Positions 1 to 11,774 of a stretch of DNA of 64,000 bases are shown piece after piece; the stretch's first letter is position 1, and each line of letters starts with the position of its first letter. Origin of the DNA: an uncultured Muribaculaceae bacterium (GTDB taxonomy: Bacteria > Bacteroidota > Bacteroidia > Bacteroidales > Muribaculaceae); the NCBI GenBank assembly GCA_905233845.1, contig CAJOFH010000018.1, forward strand, positions 17,106 to 81,105, read 5' to 3'. A model generated the notes under the pieces. That model searched no databases, was not told the DNA's origin, and saw nothing but the letters and a program-made list of their open reading frames with translations. The position numbers were made by a program, and so were the translations under genes.

Positions 1-153
1 CAAGGATTTTGGGGTTTTTGCTTCTTGGGAATCGCGTTGTGATTTTTTGAGCAGTATAAAAACAGCAATCCCTGTCGCGGTGGGGCGGCAGGGATTGGGA
101 TTATTTGTAGAATCACGAAAAATCTTGGATTCTATTGACTATGATGAGTCGTA

Positions 154-2550
154 TTAGAACGATTTCATTTTGTAGAATGAGCGGTAGACGAAGTAGAGTG
201 CGATTAGGACGAAGGCGATTCCGAAGTATGGTGCCAGGCTTCGGAAGTTTTCGCTGATGGCGATTTCCATGGCAAGCACGCCAAACAATGTGGTGAACTT
301 GATGATGGGGTTCAAGGCTACCGAACTGGTGTCCTTAAATGGGTCGCCCACGGTGTCGCCCACCACGCTTGCGTCGTGCAGTGGTGTGCCCTTGGCCTTG
401 AGGTCAACCTCAACGACTTTCTTAGCGTTGTCCCAAGCGCCACCGGCATTTGCCATGAAGACAGCTTGGAAAAGTCCGAATACCGCAATTGAGATGAGGT
501 AGCTGACGAAGAGGCACACAGCATTGTCGCCACCGATGCTGCCTGGAGACGAGAGGCATGCGAAACCGAGTGCGAAGCAGAAGATGGCGATGAAAATGTT
601 GATCATGCCCTTCTGGGCATACTCGGTGCAGATTCGCACAACCTCTTGCGACTTGTTGATGTCGGCCTTCTTAGGAGCGTTGGCGTCGAGCTTGATGTTG
701 TTCTTGATGAAGTCTACGGCACGGTTAGCACCAGTGGTGACGGCTTGCATTGACGAGCCGGTGAACCAGAAAACAACACAACCACCAAGGATGAATCCAA
801 GGATAGAGTAAGGGTTGAGGAGGTTGAGGATGCTTGCAGGCTCGATGCCGAGTGTGTGCTGAATCATGAGGATGAGCGAGAAAATCATAGTTGTAGCTCC
901 TGCAACAGCAGTACCGATGAGTACTGGTTTGGCTGTAGCCTTGAAGGTATTTCCTGCGCCATCGTTGGCCTCAAGGTAGTATTTCGCTTTCTCGAAGTCA
1001 GGAGTAAATCCAAACTCGCCCTCGATGTCGGTCTTAGCCTTCTCTATATCGTCCTCGATAAGTGAGAGCTCATAAACCGATTGAGCGTTGTCGGTCACTG
1101 GTCCGTAGCTGTCGACAGCGATGGTCACAGGCCCCATTCCAAGCATACCGAATGCCACAAGGCCAAAAGCGAAGATTGAGAAATATGAGCCTAAAAGACC
1201 TTCCATTGCAAACTCTGAAGAGGCGAGATAAGCGATGAGCATCAGCACAAAGAACACGATGCCAGTCCAAAAACTACCGAAGTTGCCTGAAACAAGACCT
1301 GAGAGGATGTTGAGCGAAGCGCCACCTTGACGCGATGTCTCAACCACTTCCTTAACGTGAGTAGAGGTTGGTGAGGTGAAGAGCTTGGTAATCTCGGGGA
1401 TGAGAGCTGCTCCCAGCGTTCCACATGAAATTATCGTTGCCAGTCCTATCCACCAGTTGTTGCCCAGGTCCTTGAGCAAGAAGTAGCTGGCGAGGAAGGT
1501 AGCAATGATTGAGAAAATAGAGGTAATCCACACCAGACTTGTGAGCGGTTTCTCAAAGTCGAGGTCGTCGGCTTTACTGTATTTAGATTTCGACAGCGCG
1601 CCGTTGATATAATAAGAGAGCACCGAGGTCACAACACCAAGGATGCGCATTACGAAAATCCACACAAGGAGTTGGATTTGGAACTGTGGATCAACAGCCA
1701 ATAAGATGAACGACACAAGAGCTACACCAGTAACGCCATAGGTCTCGAAACCGTCGGCAGTAGGGCCAATCGAGTCGCCTGCGTTGTCGCCAGTACAGTC
1801 GGCGATAACACCAGGGTTGCGGGGGTCGTCCTCGCCAATCTTGAACACCACCTTCATGAGGTCGCTGCCGATGTCGGCAATCTTGGTGAAGATACCGCCA
1901 GCGATACGCAGTGCACTTGCTCCCAGCGACTCACCAATGGCAAAGCCAATGAAGCAGCTTCCAGCGAGGTTCTCGGGCATAAACATGAGGATGACAAGCA
2001 TGAGTAGCAGCTCAACGCAGATGAGCACCACGCCAATGCTCATACCAGCCGACAAAGGAATGTTGAGCAGGTCGAGAGGGTGACGTTTAAGAGATGCGAA
2101 TGCCATGCGGCTGTTGGCAAGAGTGTTCATGCGGACGCCGAACCAAGCAACGGCGTAAGAGCCGAGTATACCGATAATGGTCCAAGCAAGGATGAGAAGC
2201 ACTGAGCCAACGGGCATACCTGAAAGAACTCCAAAGTAAAGTGCTATAGCAGCACCGATAAAGAGGAACAGGATACCAAGGAATTTCCCTTGTTGCTTGA
2301 GATAGGTAGAGCACGTCTTGAAGATTACGTTGCCAATCTCGAGCATTGAACTGTGGGCTTTGAGTTTGCGCACTTTGCTGAATTGCCATAGACCAAACAG
2401 CATACCAAGAATAACAATGAGAAATCCCCAATAGAGCACGCTCGTGTTTGGATCTTGCGCAAATCCTTCGGGCATTTTTAAATCGGCCTCGCTGGCAAAG
2501 AGCGATACCGGAAGCATCAACATGGTTAATGCGGAAAGTAATTTTTTCAT
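154..2550 (-). CDS. hppA: Membrane-bound ion-translocating pyrophosphatase
   Basis: 798-aa multi-TM protein with DDPRNPGVIADCTGDNAGDSIGPTADGFETYG, the signature of membrane pyrophosphatases. Confidence 0.97.
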   Translation of the reverse strand: MKKLLSALTMLMLPVSLFASEADLKMPEGFAQDPNTSVLYWGFLIVILGMLFGLWQFSKVRKLKAHSSMLEIGNVIFKTCSTYLKQQGKFLGILFLFIGAAIALYFGVLSGMPVGSVLLILAWTIIGILGSYAVAWFGVRMNTLANSRMAFASLKRHPLDLLNIPLSAGMSIGVVLICVELLLMLVILMFMPENLAGSCFIGFAIGESLGASALRIAGGIFTKIADIGSDLMKVVFKIGEDDPRNPGVIADCTGDNAGDSIGPTADGFETYGVTGVALVSFILLAVDPQFQIQLLVWIFVMRILGVVTSVLSYYINGALSKSKYSKADDLDFEKPLTSLVWITSIFSIIATFLASYFLLKDLGNNWWIGLATIISCGTLGAALIPEITKLFTSPTSTHVKEVVETSRQGGASLNILSGLVSGNFGSFWTGIVFFVLMLIAYLASSEFAMEGLLGSYFSIFAFGLVAFGMLGMGPVTIAVDSYGPVTDNAQSVYELSLIEDDIEKAKTDIEGEFGFTPDFEKAKYYLEANDGAGNTFKATAKPVLIGTAVAGATTMIFSLILMIQHTLGIEPASILNLLNPYSILGFILGGCVVFWFTGSSMQAVTTGANRAVDFIKNNIKLDANAPKKADINKSQEVVRICTEYAQKGMINIFIAIFCFALGFACLSSPGSIGGDNAVCLFVSYLISIAVFGLFQAVFMANAGGAWDNAKKVVEVDLKAKGTPLHDASVVGDTVGDPFKDTSSVALNPIIKFTTLFGVLAMEIAISENFRSLAPYFGIAFVLIALYFVYRSFYKMKSF

Positions 2551-2751
2551 ATACTTATATTAGATTATAATTAAATAGTCTATGTTATAGATATTTAGTT
2601 TGTCATCTCATGGTGTAGCCATAATTTGAGCGTGTAAAGTTAGCAAAAATAGCCTAAATAACAAAAATTAGCATCAAATTTCAACTAATATTAATAAAAA
2701 TGAGAGTTCAAAAAAAATAGGGTGGATATTGGAGAGGATGGGTTAATAAAA

Positions 2752-2787
2752 AAACTGGCATCAAGCTTCATGCTTTGATACCAGTTT
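2752..2787 (-). terminator. Rho-independent terminator after gap
   Basis: Inverted repeat AAACTGGCATCAAGCTTCATGCTTTGATACCAGTTT with a T-run on the minus strand. Confidence 0.7.
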
Positions 2788-2812
2788 GTGTTGAATGTTC
2801 GTTGTTGGCTAA

Positions 2813-3853
<1,041 letters not shown>

Positions 3854-4098
3854 TCAGTAAATTGTTTAAAATAATTAATTATAATTGCCTAAAAAGTATT
3901 ATCTTTGCACAAACTATTGCAATAGTATGAAAATGGTTGAGACTAATACTCTCCAATTTTTCGGCTGCAAAATTAATATATTTTATAGTCATTTACAATA
4001 AAATATTGGTAGTAGTGACCTCAATTAAGAATGTTTAATAGTTTTATTATTTGAGTTGGATACACTTATTTTATTAACTTTTAAATATTTACATTATT

Positions 4099-4488
4099 AT
4101 GGGTTTTGTAAAAGAGTTTAAAGAGTTTGCCATGAAGGGCAACGTAATGGACATGGCTGTTGGTGTAATCATTGGCGGCGCGTTTGGTAAAATTGTTAGT
4201 TCATTGGTTGATGATGTGCTGATGCCAGCCATTGGTATGCTTACTGGCAATGTTGATTTCACAAGCTTGGCATTGAAGATTGGTGAAGGCGAGGGTGCTG
4301 CAGTGCTTAAGTATGGCACTTTCATCCAGAATATCATCGACTTCTTGATTATTGCTCTGTGTATCTTCTTAATGATCAAGGGCATGAATAAGCTCACCAA
4401 GAAGAAAGAAGAGGAGCCAGCACCTGCCGAGCCCAGCAACGAGGAGAAACTCTTGGGCGAGATTCGCGACTTGCTGAAGAACAAGTGA
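4099..4488 (+). CDS. mscL: Large-conductance mechanosensitive channel
   Basis: [44 protein letters not shown] is typical of MscL; 129 aa. Confidence 0.97.
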   Translation: MGFVKEFKEFAMKGNVMDMAVGVIIGGAFGKIVSSLVDDVLMPAIGMLTGNVDFTSLALKIGEGEGAAVLKYGTFIQNIIDFLIIALCIFLMIKGMNKLTKKKEEEPAPAEPSNEEKLLGEIRDLLKNK

Positions 4489-4534
4489 TTTTATGGCGCT
4501 TCGCGCATTTAGAGATTAGGGAAGCCCCTATTGA

Positions 4535-4571
4535 CAACAACTGCATCGAGAATTTCTCGATGCAGTTGTTG
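4535..4571 (+). terminator. Hairpin between the convergent mscL and kinase genes
   Basis: CAACAACTGCATCGAG-AATTT-CTCGATGCAGTTGTTG, a 16-bp perfect stem. Confidence 0.6.
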
Positions 4572-4588
4572 TTAGTGTGTTATCACGA

Positions 4589-6280
4589 TTAATCGCGTGA
4601 GGGGTACTTGAAGCTTGAACCTCCAAGGAACTCTCGCATGATGCTTGTGGGCGGAATTTCCTTGTCATCGACTGGGATGAAGTAGTGAATGAACTTGAGC
4701 AGTCGGTGCGCTTCGGAGTACTCCGGGCAATTCTTAGGTACCGATGACAAGATTAGCTCGGCATGTGGTCTCAAAACCGCGAACTCAATGTTTAGAGCCG
4801 AGTTGAACATCATGTCGGCATTCTCCTGATAAGGTGCTATCCATTTCTCCTCGGCAAGGCACACGTTTTTCCAGTGGCTGATTGTCTCGGTTGCGGTAAA
4901 TGCCCCCTTGTTATAGTCGCGGATGATGCGACGTAGCAAGCGGTTGTCGCTCGTTGGCACCCAGTTGTGGTCATCGAGCGAGATGCTGGTAAGGGTAGAG
5001 ATGTAAATTTTGAATTTAGCATCTTCGGGAATGTGCTCTGTGAGCATAGGGTTAAGAGCATGAATGCCCTCGATAATGAGTACAGTGTCGTTCTTGAGTT
5101 TGAGTTTCTTGCCATTATACTCTCGCATACCAGTGACGAAATTGTATTCGGGGATTTCCACTCTCTCGCCTTGCATCAGGCGCATGAGGTGATCTTCTAG
5201 CAGTTCGCAGTCAACCGCTTTGATATTGTCGAAGTCATAGTCACCATTAGGCAGCAGTGGTGTGTCAACGCGGTTTACAAAGTAGTCGTCGGTAGAGAAA
5301 GAAAGGGGTCTTAGTCCGCAAGCCAGCAGCTGAATAGACAGACGTTTGCAGAAGGTGGTCTTTCCTGAGCTCGATGGCCCCGAGATGAGAACAATGCGGA
5401 TGGGGTTCTCCTTGTCACGGAAACGTCGGTCAATCTCCTCGGCAATTTGGACGATTTTCTTCTCTTGCAGTGCCTCGCTCACTTGAATGAGCTCGGAGGC
5501 GTGTCCACTGAGAATAGCTTTGTTCACATCACCGGCATTTGACTGTCGCATAATCACGTCCCAGTGTACTTTCTCGGCAAACATCTCGAAAGTGCGCGGC
5601 ATGTCGTGCATTTCGGAGAGCTTGGTGGGGTCATCCCAATCGTGAGTGCGGAGCATCAAGCCATCCTTATAGCGAATCACGTCCCACACTTTAAGATATC
5701 CTGCCGATGGCACGAGTGGTCCATAGAAGTAGTCGGCGGTGTCTTCGAGTGTGAAGTAGTCGCTGTAAATTTGTCCGCTCGACTCGAGGAGTTTTACCTT
5801 GTCGGCAAATCCACGTTCGGCAAAGGCCTTTATTGCATCTTCGGTCGTTGCCTCATGTCGGTGGAATACCATGTCGTTATCGACGATTTCATGCATACGC
5901 TTCCGTATATTCTCGATGTCTTCGTCGGTAACGGGTTCGTTGTTCTTTTTCCTTAGGTTACAGTAATATCCACCCGAGATGGGGTGCTCGATAAAGAGTT
6001 TGCTCCCAGGGCAAGTGTCGCTTGTCGCCTTGTAGAGCACGAAGCAAAGCGAGCGCACGTAAGCTCGGTATCCCGAGCCACGACGGGCGTCCATGAATTC
6101 TACATCTCGATTTTGGAAGAGCCTGAACTTTAGTCCTTGCGAGGCATTGTTCACCTTAGCAGAGACAACTGGGTAGGTAAAGTTCAGCTCGTCGGCCATC
6201 GAGTTGTAGACTTCTAGTAGAGACGTTCCCTCCGGAAATTCTCTAGTCACATTGTTGTTTTTGCATCGGATTTGTAACAT
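4589..6280 (-). CDS. TGS-domain/uridine-kinase-like nucleoside kinase
   Basis: ThrRS-like N-terminal half (TGS/SAD-like, HPISGGYYCNL) followed by P-loop ISGPSSSGKTTFCKRL. Confidence 0.85.
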   Translation of the reverse strand: MLQIRCKNNNVTREFPEGTSLLEVYNSMADELNFTYPVVSAKVNNASQGLKFRLFQNRDVEFMDARRGSGYRAYVRSLCFVLYKATSDTCPGSKLFIEHPISGGYYCNLRKKNNEPVTDEDIENIRKRMHEIVDNDMVFHRHEATTEDAIKAFAERGFADKVKLLESSGQIYSDYFTLEDTADYFYGPLVPSAGYLKVWDVIRYKDGLMLRTHDWDDPTKLSEMHDMPRTFEMFAEKVHWDVIMRQSNAGDVNKAILSGHASELIQVSEALQEKKIVQIAEEIDRRFRDKENPIRIVLISGPSSSGKTTFCKRLSIQLLACGLRPLSFSTDDYFVNRVDTPLLPNGDYDFDNIKAVDCELLEDHLMRLMQGERVEIPEYNFVTGMREYNGKKLKLKNDTVLIIEGIHALNPMLTEHIPEDAKFKIYISTLTSISLDDHNWVPTSDNRLLRRIIRDYNKGAFTATETISHWKNVCLAEEKWIAPYQENADMMFNSALNIEFAVLRPHAELILSSVPKNCPEYSEAHRLLKFIHYFIPVDDKEIPPTSIMREFLGGSSFKYPSRD

Positions 6281-6300
6281 GGGGTAAGAAATTTATATAG

Positions 6301-6969
6301 TTATTGTTCAATTACTTTCAGAATATTTCCATCGACGATGAAATGGATGTCGTGAGAGTCGAAGCGCATGCCGTAGACCTTGGTATGGTCGTTGTGGTAG
6401 TGTGGTCGTGGGTCGAGTGCAAGCGATTGCTTGAGGGCTTCGAGTTGCTGAGGTGAGAACTGTTGTGCCACCTCACTTGGTATTTCTACCTCAAGGGCTT
6501 GCCATCGGTTGTTGTCGACAAAGCCGCTGCGTGCTTCGGGATGAGCGTCGGCATAGGCTATGTAGGGTTTAATATCGTAGATGGGTGTTCCGTCCATTAG
6601 GTCGGCACCAGTGACGTGAATTACTGGTCCTTGTGGTGTGTCGAGCTCAATCTTTTGGAGCTTCACCGCCGAGAGGCCCAGAGGGTTGTGTCGATAAGGC
6701 GAACGGGTGGCATAGACCCCAATTCGTGTGTTGCCTCCCAGTCGTGGTGGTCGCACGGTGGGGCTTGTCGCGGTGTGCTTGTTTGCCGAGAATTCCCAGA
6801 TTAGCCAGATGTAATCGAACTCCTCAAGTCCTCGCAGGCCGTCGGGATTTTGGAACTCTGGTAGGAACGTTATGCGCCCTGTTAGCTTCTCGACAAGCCC
6901 GCTTTGCCGAGGTATTCCGAATTTCTCCTTGAAAGGCGAATGGAACGTTGCTATGGGCGTTATATTCAT
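6301..6969 (-). CDS. trmO: tRNA (N6-threonylcarbamoyladenosine(37)-N6)-methyltransferase TrmO/TsaA
   Basis: FHSPFKEKFGIPRQSGL and RPPRLGGNTRIGVYATRSPYRHNPLGLSAVKL. Confidence 0.93.
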   Translation of the reverse strand: MNITPIATFHSPFKEKFGIPRQSGLVEKLTGRITFLPEFQNPDGLRGLEEFDYIWLIWEFSANKHTATSPTVRPPRLGGNTRIGVYATRSPYRHNPLGLSAVKLQKIELDTPQGPVIHVTGADLMDGTPIYDIKPYIAYADAHPEARSGFVDNNRWQALEVEIPSEVAQQFSPQQLEALKQSLALDPRPHYHNDHTKVYGMRFDSHDIHFIVDGNILKVIEQ

Positions 6970-6974
6970 CTCGG

Positions 6975-7994
6975 TTAACTGTTGGTTCGTTTTTGTTGTA
7001 GAATTTCGAACGCTTTTTCCAGGATTGAGTCCTTGCCACTGGCTATGTCATCTTGCGTCATGTCGACTTTAACGTCGGGTTCCACACCAAACTCCGTGAG
7101 TTTTCCGTCAGGTCCCGTGATTGGTGCTGCCGAGAATCGCACGCTCCAACCATTGGGGAGCTCGCTGTTGAAGGGCAGGCCGCATCCCCCACCAGTGGTG
7201 TCGCCCACGATGGTGACGTTAGGTAGCGACTTCATGATTGAGACGAAATTGTTCGTTGCACTGAACGAGCCTCGATTAGTGAGCACGACTATCGGTTTGT
7301 TGTAGTGTACTCTACCATGTGCAGGTTCAAAGTAGTAGTCGTAAGGCTCGGAGAACTCGTTGTGGCCTGTTCCTGTCTTATGCTGGATAGAGCCGGCATA
7401 GGTTCGCTCATCGATGAAACGTCCCACGAGCGTCTCGACATTAGTGAGGTAACCACCTCCGTTGCTTCTTACGTCGATGACAAGTCCGTCGCTTGTAGCG
7501 ATGTTACTGAAAATTACGTCGAGGTTGCCGTCGCCAATTGTAATAGAAAAGTCTCCATAATACATATAGGCGAAATTGTTGTCCAGAATGTGATACTTTA
7601 TGCCCGAAGCCTTACGGTAGTTAAAGTTCAGGTAATGCTCGTCGATGAGCCGTTCGTCATAGTTCGCTGGATACTGTTCCCAGATCCAGTAACGTGAAAC
7701 GTCTAAAGCCGATATCAGATTAGTGTGCCCGTCTTTCAGTTCTTTGAGCATGTCGCTGCACAAGTCGAAAAGTTCGCGGTTGGTTATTCCGTCGTGAAGC
7801 TTGGCACGATACTTGGCACGAACCTCGTTCCAGTCGACATCCTTGTAGGCAAAGAAACAGTAGTGCTCATCGAGGATAGTCCATAGAGCATCGAAGTTGC
7901 CGTAAGGGTCATTGTCCCATTCCACTTGCTCATGGCAGGCGGTGAGCGGCAGCATCGCAAGGATAGCGATCAAAGTGTAGAGCACTCGTTTCAT
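6975..7994 (-). CDS. S41-family peptidase (C-terminal processing protease-like), lipoprotein-like
   Basis: N-terminal LPLTAC lipobox-like sequence; GLVIDVRSNGGG and NRGSFSATN motifs. Confidence 0.88.
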   Translation of the reverse strand: MKRVLYTLIAILAMLPLTACHEQVEWDNDPYGNFDALWTILDEHYCFFAYKDVDWNEVRAKYRAKLHDGITNRELFDLCSDMLKELKDGHTNLISALDVSRYWIWEQYPANYDERLIDEHYLNFNYRKASGIKYHILDNNFAYMYYGDFSITIGDGNLDVIFSNIATSDGLVIDVRSNGGGYLTNVETLVGRFIDERTYAGSIQHKTGTGHNEFSEPYDYYFEPAHGRVHYNKPIVVLTNRGSFSATNNFVSIMKSLPNVTIVGDTTGGGCGLPFNSELPNGWSVRFSAAPITGPDGKLTEFGVEPDVKVDMTQDDIASGKDSILEKAFEILQQKRTNS

Positions 7995-8869
7995 TGATAC
8001 ATTGAGGATATAAAATTGTTGTTAACTTTAGCTTTCTTCTTTGGACTCACGCTTAAAAACTCTCCACCTAAACCAATCACCAGATAGTGGGCTATAGAAC
8101 GTGTGTTGATATTGTTGGTCCAAGAGGAGTTGATGCGGTTTCGGTATCCCACGCGCAGGATGGTGTTGCCTAGATGCAGGTCGGCCGAGAGAGTGTGGTC
8201 GAGGTCGAAATGGTTGCCCCACCACCCAAAGTGGGTGAGGTTGCTGTGATTGCCCAGATAAATCTCGTAGTAAGCCTCATCGTAGTCGGGCGAGAAGAAT
8301 ACACCTGCCACAGGCAATGCCACTTGATATCGGAGCGTGATGGGCAGTCGCTTGATGTGAGTGTTGTAGATTGCCTGCCCCATGAACCCCACATTCCAGA
8401 GGATGCGTGTCGATACCAGGTTGTTGCTGTTGTAGGCATTGTAGAGAACACCTCCACGGAATTGCGTCTCACCACCCAGCTGGAATTGCAGATTGGGTGC
8501 CAACACATTGTTCCATCGTCGCATCATAGCCCATCGTGCGTCAATCATGAGAGCATGTGCGTCGTGGTTGCCAGCAGGATTGTGGGTGTAGGAATAGTCG
8601 GTCTCTATGCTTAGCTGTCGAGTCCATCGCTGAGGGTCGAATCCAAAGGCTTGTTGAGCCTCATAGCCCAAAGCAACAGCGTTCCCTCCATATTTAATTG
8701 GGGATATATAGGTGTCGAGTTCAGTAGCGTGCCCATACTGCGCCGAGAAAATTGATGCCACAGGTCGCAAAGGCTTCTCGTTTTCTGCGTCTTGCGCCAG
8801 TGCGCACTGCGTGCTCCATGCTAAAAACAGGGAGATAAGAAGAAACCTTATGTCGACCTTGAGAATCAT
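7991..8869 (-). CDS. DUF3316-like putative outer-membrane protein
   Basis: Signal peptide and alternating aromatic beta-strand pattern; family assignment from memory. Confidence 0.5.
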   Translation of the reverse strand: MILKVDIRFLLISLFLAWSTQCALAQDAENEKPLRPVASIFSAQYGHATELDTYISPIKYGGNAVALGYEAQQAFGFDPQRWTRQLSIETDYSYTHNPAGNHDAHALMIDARWAMMRRWNNVLAPNLQFQLGGETQFRGGVLYNAYNSNNLVSTRILWNVGFMGQAIYNTHIKRLPITLRYQVALPVAGVFFSPDYDEAYYEIYLGNHSNLTHFGWWGNHFDLDHTLSADLHLGNTILRVGYRNRINSSWTNNINTRSIAHYLVIGLGGEFLSVSPKKKAKVNNNFISSMYQ

Positions 8870-8872
8870 AGT

Positions 8873-11665
8873 TTAATTATCTTTTTCGTTTTCTAAATCG
8901 TCAAATAGCCGCGTTTGCCCTGTGAGTTTGTCTCGAACTTCTTGCTGGTCGATGTCGCTTGGGGTGTCGATTTGCTGTTCAGAATCTTGTTCAATCTCGA
9001 CAGGCTCTTCTTCCACAATGCGTGGATCCAACTCAGTCACCGTGTCCACCTTGTAGTTTGTTAGACGTTTTCCTTTAGCGTGGAAGCTCTTGACAGCTAT
9101 AAATTCCTCGGCATCGACGATGAGGTTGTCGCGCACACTGTCATCGCCTCCAAATTTCACCTCAAAACGTGGATATTTCTTGTCGGAGAGCAGGATAAGC
9201 GACGAGTCGGGATTGTCGCCAATCATGCGCTGCTTTTTGTTGTTGTCGTCGAGCGTGAACCGCTTGAGGTATACATAACCTTGGTCGGCATCGTTGAGGA
9301 TGGCTGTCCACACGATAGATGGGTCATATTTCATGATGCGCAGAATGCCTTCCTCATAGTGGTTGGTCGCCTCGTGAGTTGTGGTGTAGAAGTCGCCATT
9401 CTTCATGATGACTAAAATCCGGTCTTCGCCAGCGAACTTGCCGAGTGAGACTCCGTGACCCTCGTAGTTGATGCGCAGGATGTCCTGGTCGAAGAATACC
9501 TCACGGTCATCGAGCGTGGAGCGTCCATGCTCTTTGAGAGTGATGCGGTGAATCTCGTTCTTTGTCACCATGTTTCCGCGAACCGTACGGCCCTTGATAG
9601 CCATGTCGGCGAGATCCACATCGAACTGCAGCACGCGCAGATGCTTCTTTGGCTTTAGCGTAATGCGCAACACCTCGGCCTCTCCGTTAGGGTTAACGGT
9701 GAACCATAGCACCTTAGAGCCTGGCTTGCCTTGTGTGATATCATATTCTCTGTCGCGAGTAACTCCAGTTACTGCGAAACGTTTCATGTAGGTTGTTCCG
9801 CCCTTACCATCGGTGTAGAGAGCGTTGAAGATTGTGCGTGTGTCGTTTCGTTTGTATACTCCCACATGCATCACATTCTTGCCCACATAGATTTTCTCGG
9901 CAACCTTAGTCACTTTGTATTTGCCATCCTTGTAGAATATGATAATGTCATCGATGTCGCTACAGTTGCAGATGTACTCATCCTTTTTAAGCGACGTGCC
10001 GATAAAGCCTTCCTGACGGTTGATGTAAAGTTTCTCGTTGGCCTCGGCAACCTTGCTTGCGACGATGGTGTCGAAGTCGCGGATTGTGGTGCGTCGTGGG
10101 TGCAGATGACCATATTTCTTCTTCAGATTCTCATACCAGTTGATGGTGTGCTCCACGAGGTGTGCCAACTTATAGTCGATGTCAGCAAGTCGCTCATTGA
10201 GCATGGCAATGTAGTTGTCGGCCTTGTCGCTGTTGAACTTGACGATGCGCTTCATCTTAATCTCCATGAGCCTGAGGATGTCGTCGCGAGTTATTTCGCG
10301 GTAGAACTGTGGCTTGAAGGGCTCCAGTCGCTTGTCGATGTGCTTAACAGCAGCGTCCTCGTCCTTGGCCTGCTCATATCCTCGGTCCTTGTAGATGCGT
10401 TCCTCGATGAAGATTTTCTCAAGCGAAGCAAAGAACAGCGACTCCATAGTTTCGAGTCGTTGAATCTCAAGTTCGCGCTTGAGGATATCCTTTGTATGGT
10501 CAACGCTGAATTTGAGAAGGTGGGTGGCGGTGAGGAATTGTGGTTTCTCGTCTTTGATGACGCAGATGTTAGGAGAAATACTTGTCTCGCAGTCGCTGAA
10601 GGCATAGAGCGCGTCGATGGCCTTGTCGCTTGATGTACCTGGCTGCAGAGTGACGATAATCTCGGCAGTTGATGAGGTATTGTCCTCTACCTTTCTAATT
10701 TTTATCTTGCCTTTCTCAGCAGCTTTCAGGATTGAGTCGATAAGTGTGCTGGTGGTTTTTCCGTAGGGCAGATCCTTGACAATCAAAGTCTTGTTGTCAA
10801 GTTTTTCGATTTTAGTTCTCACGCGGATGCTGCCACCTCGCTCACCATCTCGGTAATTATTCACGTCGACATATCCGCCAGTGGGGAAGTCGGGATAGAG
10901 CTGGAACTCCTCACCCTTAAGGTAGCTCACAGCTGCATCGAGTATCTCGTTGAAGTTATGTGGCAATATTTTGCATGATAGTCCCACAGCGATACCCTCG
11001 GCACCCTGTGCCAAAAGCAATGGGAATCTTACTGGTAGAGTGATGGGTTCTCGGTTGCGTCCGTCATAACTCATTGTCCAGTCGGTGACCTTATTGTCGA
11101 ATGCAACCTCAAGAGCAAACTCACTCAGACGTGCCTCGATGTAACGAGGTGCAGCTGCTCCATCGCCAGTGAGAATGTTGCCCCAGTTACCTTGGGTATC
11201 GATGAGTAGTTCCTTTTGCCCAAGTTGTACCAATGCGTCGCCAATTGAGGCATCGCCGTGAGGGTGGTAGTGCATGGTGTCGCCCACGATACCTGCAACC
11301 TTGGTGTAATGGCCGTCGTCGCTCTCCTTCATGACGTGGAGTATGCGTCGCTGCACAGGTTTGAGACCATCCTCGATGTGTGGGATGGCGCGCTCAAGGA
11401 TTACGTAACTGGCATAGTCGATGAACCAGTTCTCATACATTCCCGAGAGTTTGAGGCGCTTGTCTTTTTTTGCGCCTTCAGCGCGAGGAACAGGAAATGA
11501 GGATTGGGGCGTGTTTGACTCAGTTGACTCGCCAGACTCAGTCATACTCCCCCCGGCCCCCTCTATCTTAGAAGGTGACCTGTCGCGTGACTCACTTGAT
11601 TCACCTGACTCAGTGTTGTCTTTGATGGGTTCCAGCTCTTCAGGTATGTTATTGTCGTTGTTCAT
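8873..11665 (-). CDS. parC: DNA topoisomerase IV/gyrase subunit A
   Basis: YASYVILERAIPHIEDGLKPVQRRIL and PRYIEARLSEFA core motifs; low-complexity N-terminal extension. Confidence 0.92.
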   Translation of the reverse strand: MNNDNNIPEELEPIKDNTESGESSESRDRSPSKIEGAGGSMTESGESTESNTPQSSFPVPRAEGAKKDKRLKLSGMYENWFIDYASYVILERAIPHIEDGLKPVQRRILHVMKESDDGHYTKVAGIVGDTMHYHPHGDASIGDALVQLGQKELLIDTQGNWGNILTGDGAAAPRYIEARLSEFALEVAFDNKVTDWTMSYDGRNREPITLPVRFPLLLAQGAEGIAVGLSCKILPHNFNEILDAAVSYLKGEEFQLYPDFPTGGYVDVNNYRDGERGGSIRVRTKIEKLDNKTLIVKDLPYGKTTSTLIDSILKAAEKGKIKIRKVEDNTSSTAEIIVTLQPGTSSDKAIDALYAFSDCETSISPNICVIKDEKPQFLTATHLLKFSVDHTKDILKRELEIQRLETMESLFFASLEKIFIEERIYKDRGYEQAKDEDAAVKHIDKRLEPFKPQFYREITRDDILRLMEIKMKRIVKFNSDKADNYIAMLNERLADIDYKLAHLVEHTINWYENLKKKYGHLHPRRTTIRDFDTIVASKVAEANEKLYINRQEGFIGTSLKKDEYICNCSDIDDIIIFYKDGKYKVTKVAEKIYVGKNVMHVGVYKRNDTRTIFNALYTDGKGGTTYMKRFAVTGVTRDREYDITQGKPGSKVLWFTVNPNGEAEVLRITLKPKKHLRVLQFDVDLADMAIKGRTVRGNMVTKNEIHRITLKEHGRSTLDDREVFFDQDILRINYEGHGVSLGKFAGEDRILVIMKNGDFYTTTHEATNHYEEGILRIMKYDPSIVWTAILNDADQGYVYLKRFTLDDNNKKQRMIGDNPDSSLILLSDKKYPRFEVKFGGDDSVRDNLIVDAEEFIAVKSFHAKGKRLTNYKVDTVTELDPRIVEEEPVEIEQDSEQQIDTPSDIDQQEVRDKLTGQTRLFDDLENEKDN

Positions 11666-11774
11666 TAATATGCGTATATAAAATACCTATTATAGTAAAT
11701 ATTCGACAAAGTTAGTAATTTTTGGTGAAAGAAATGATATTACAATATTTTTTTGTGTACATTTGTGTCATAAA

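Noticed and set aside
9731-10633. 300-aa plus-strand ORF
   Set aside because: Antisense shadow of the topoisomerase gene.
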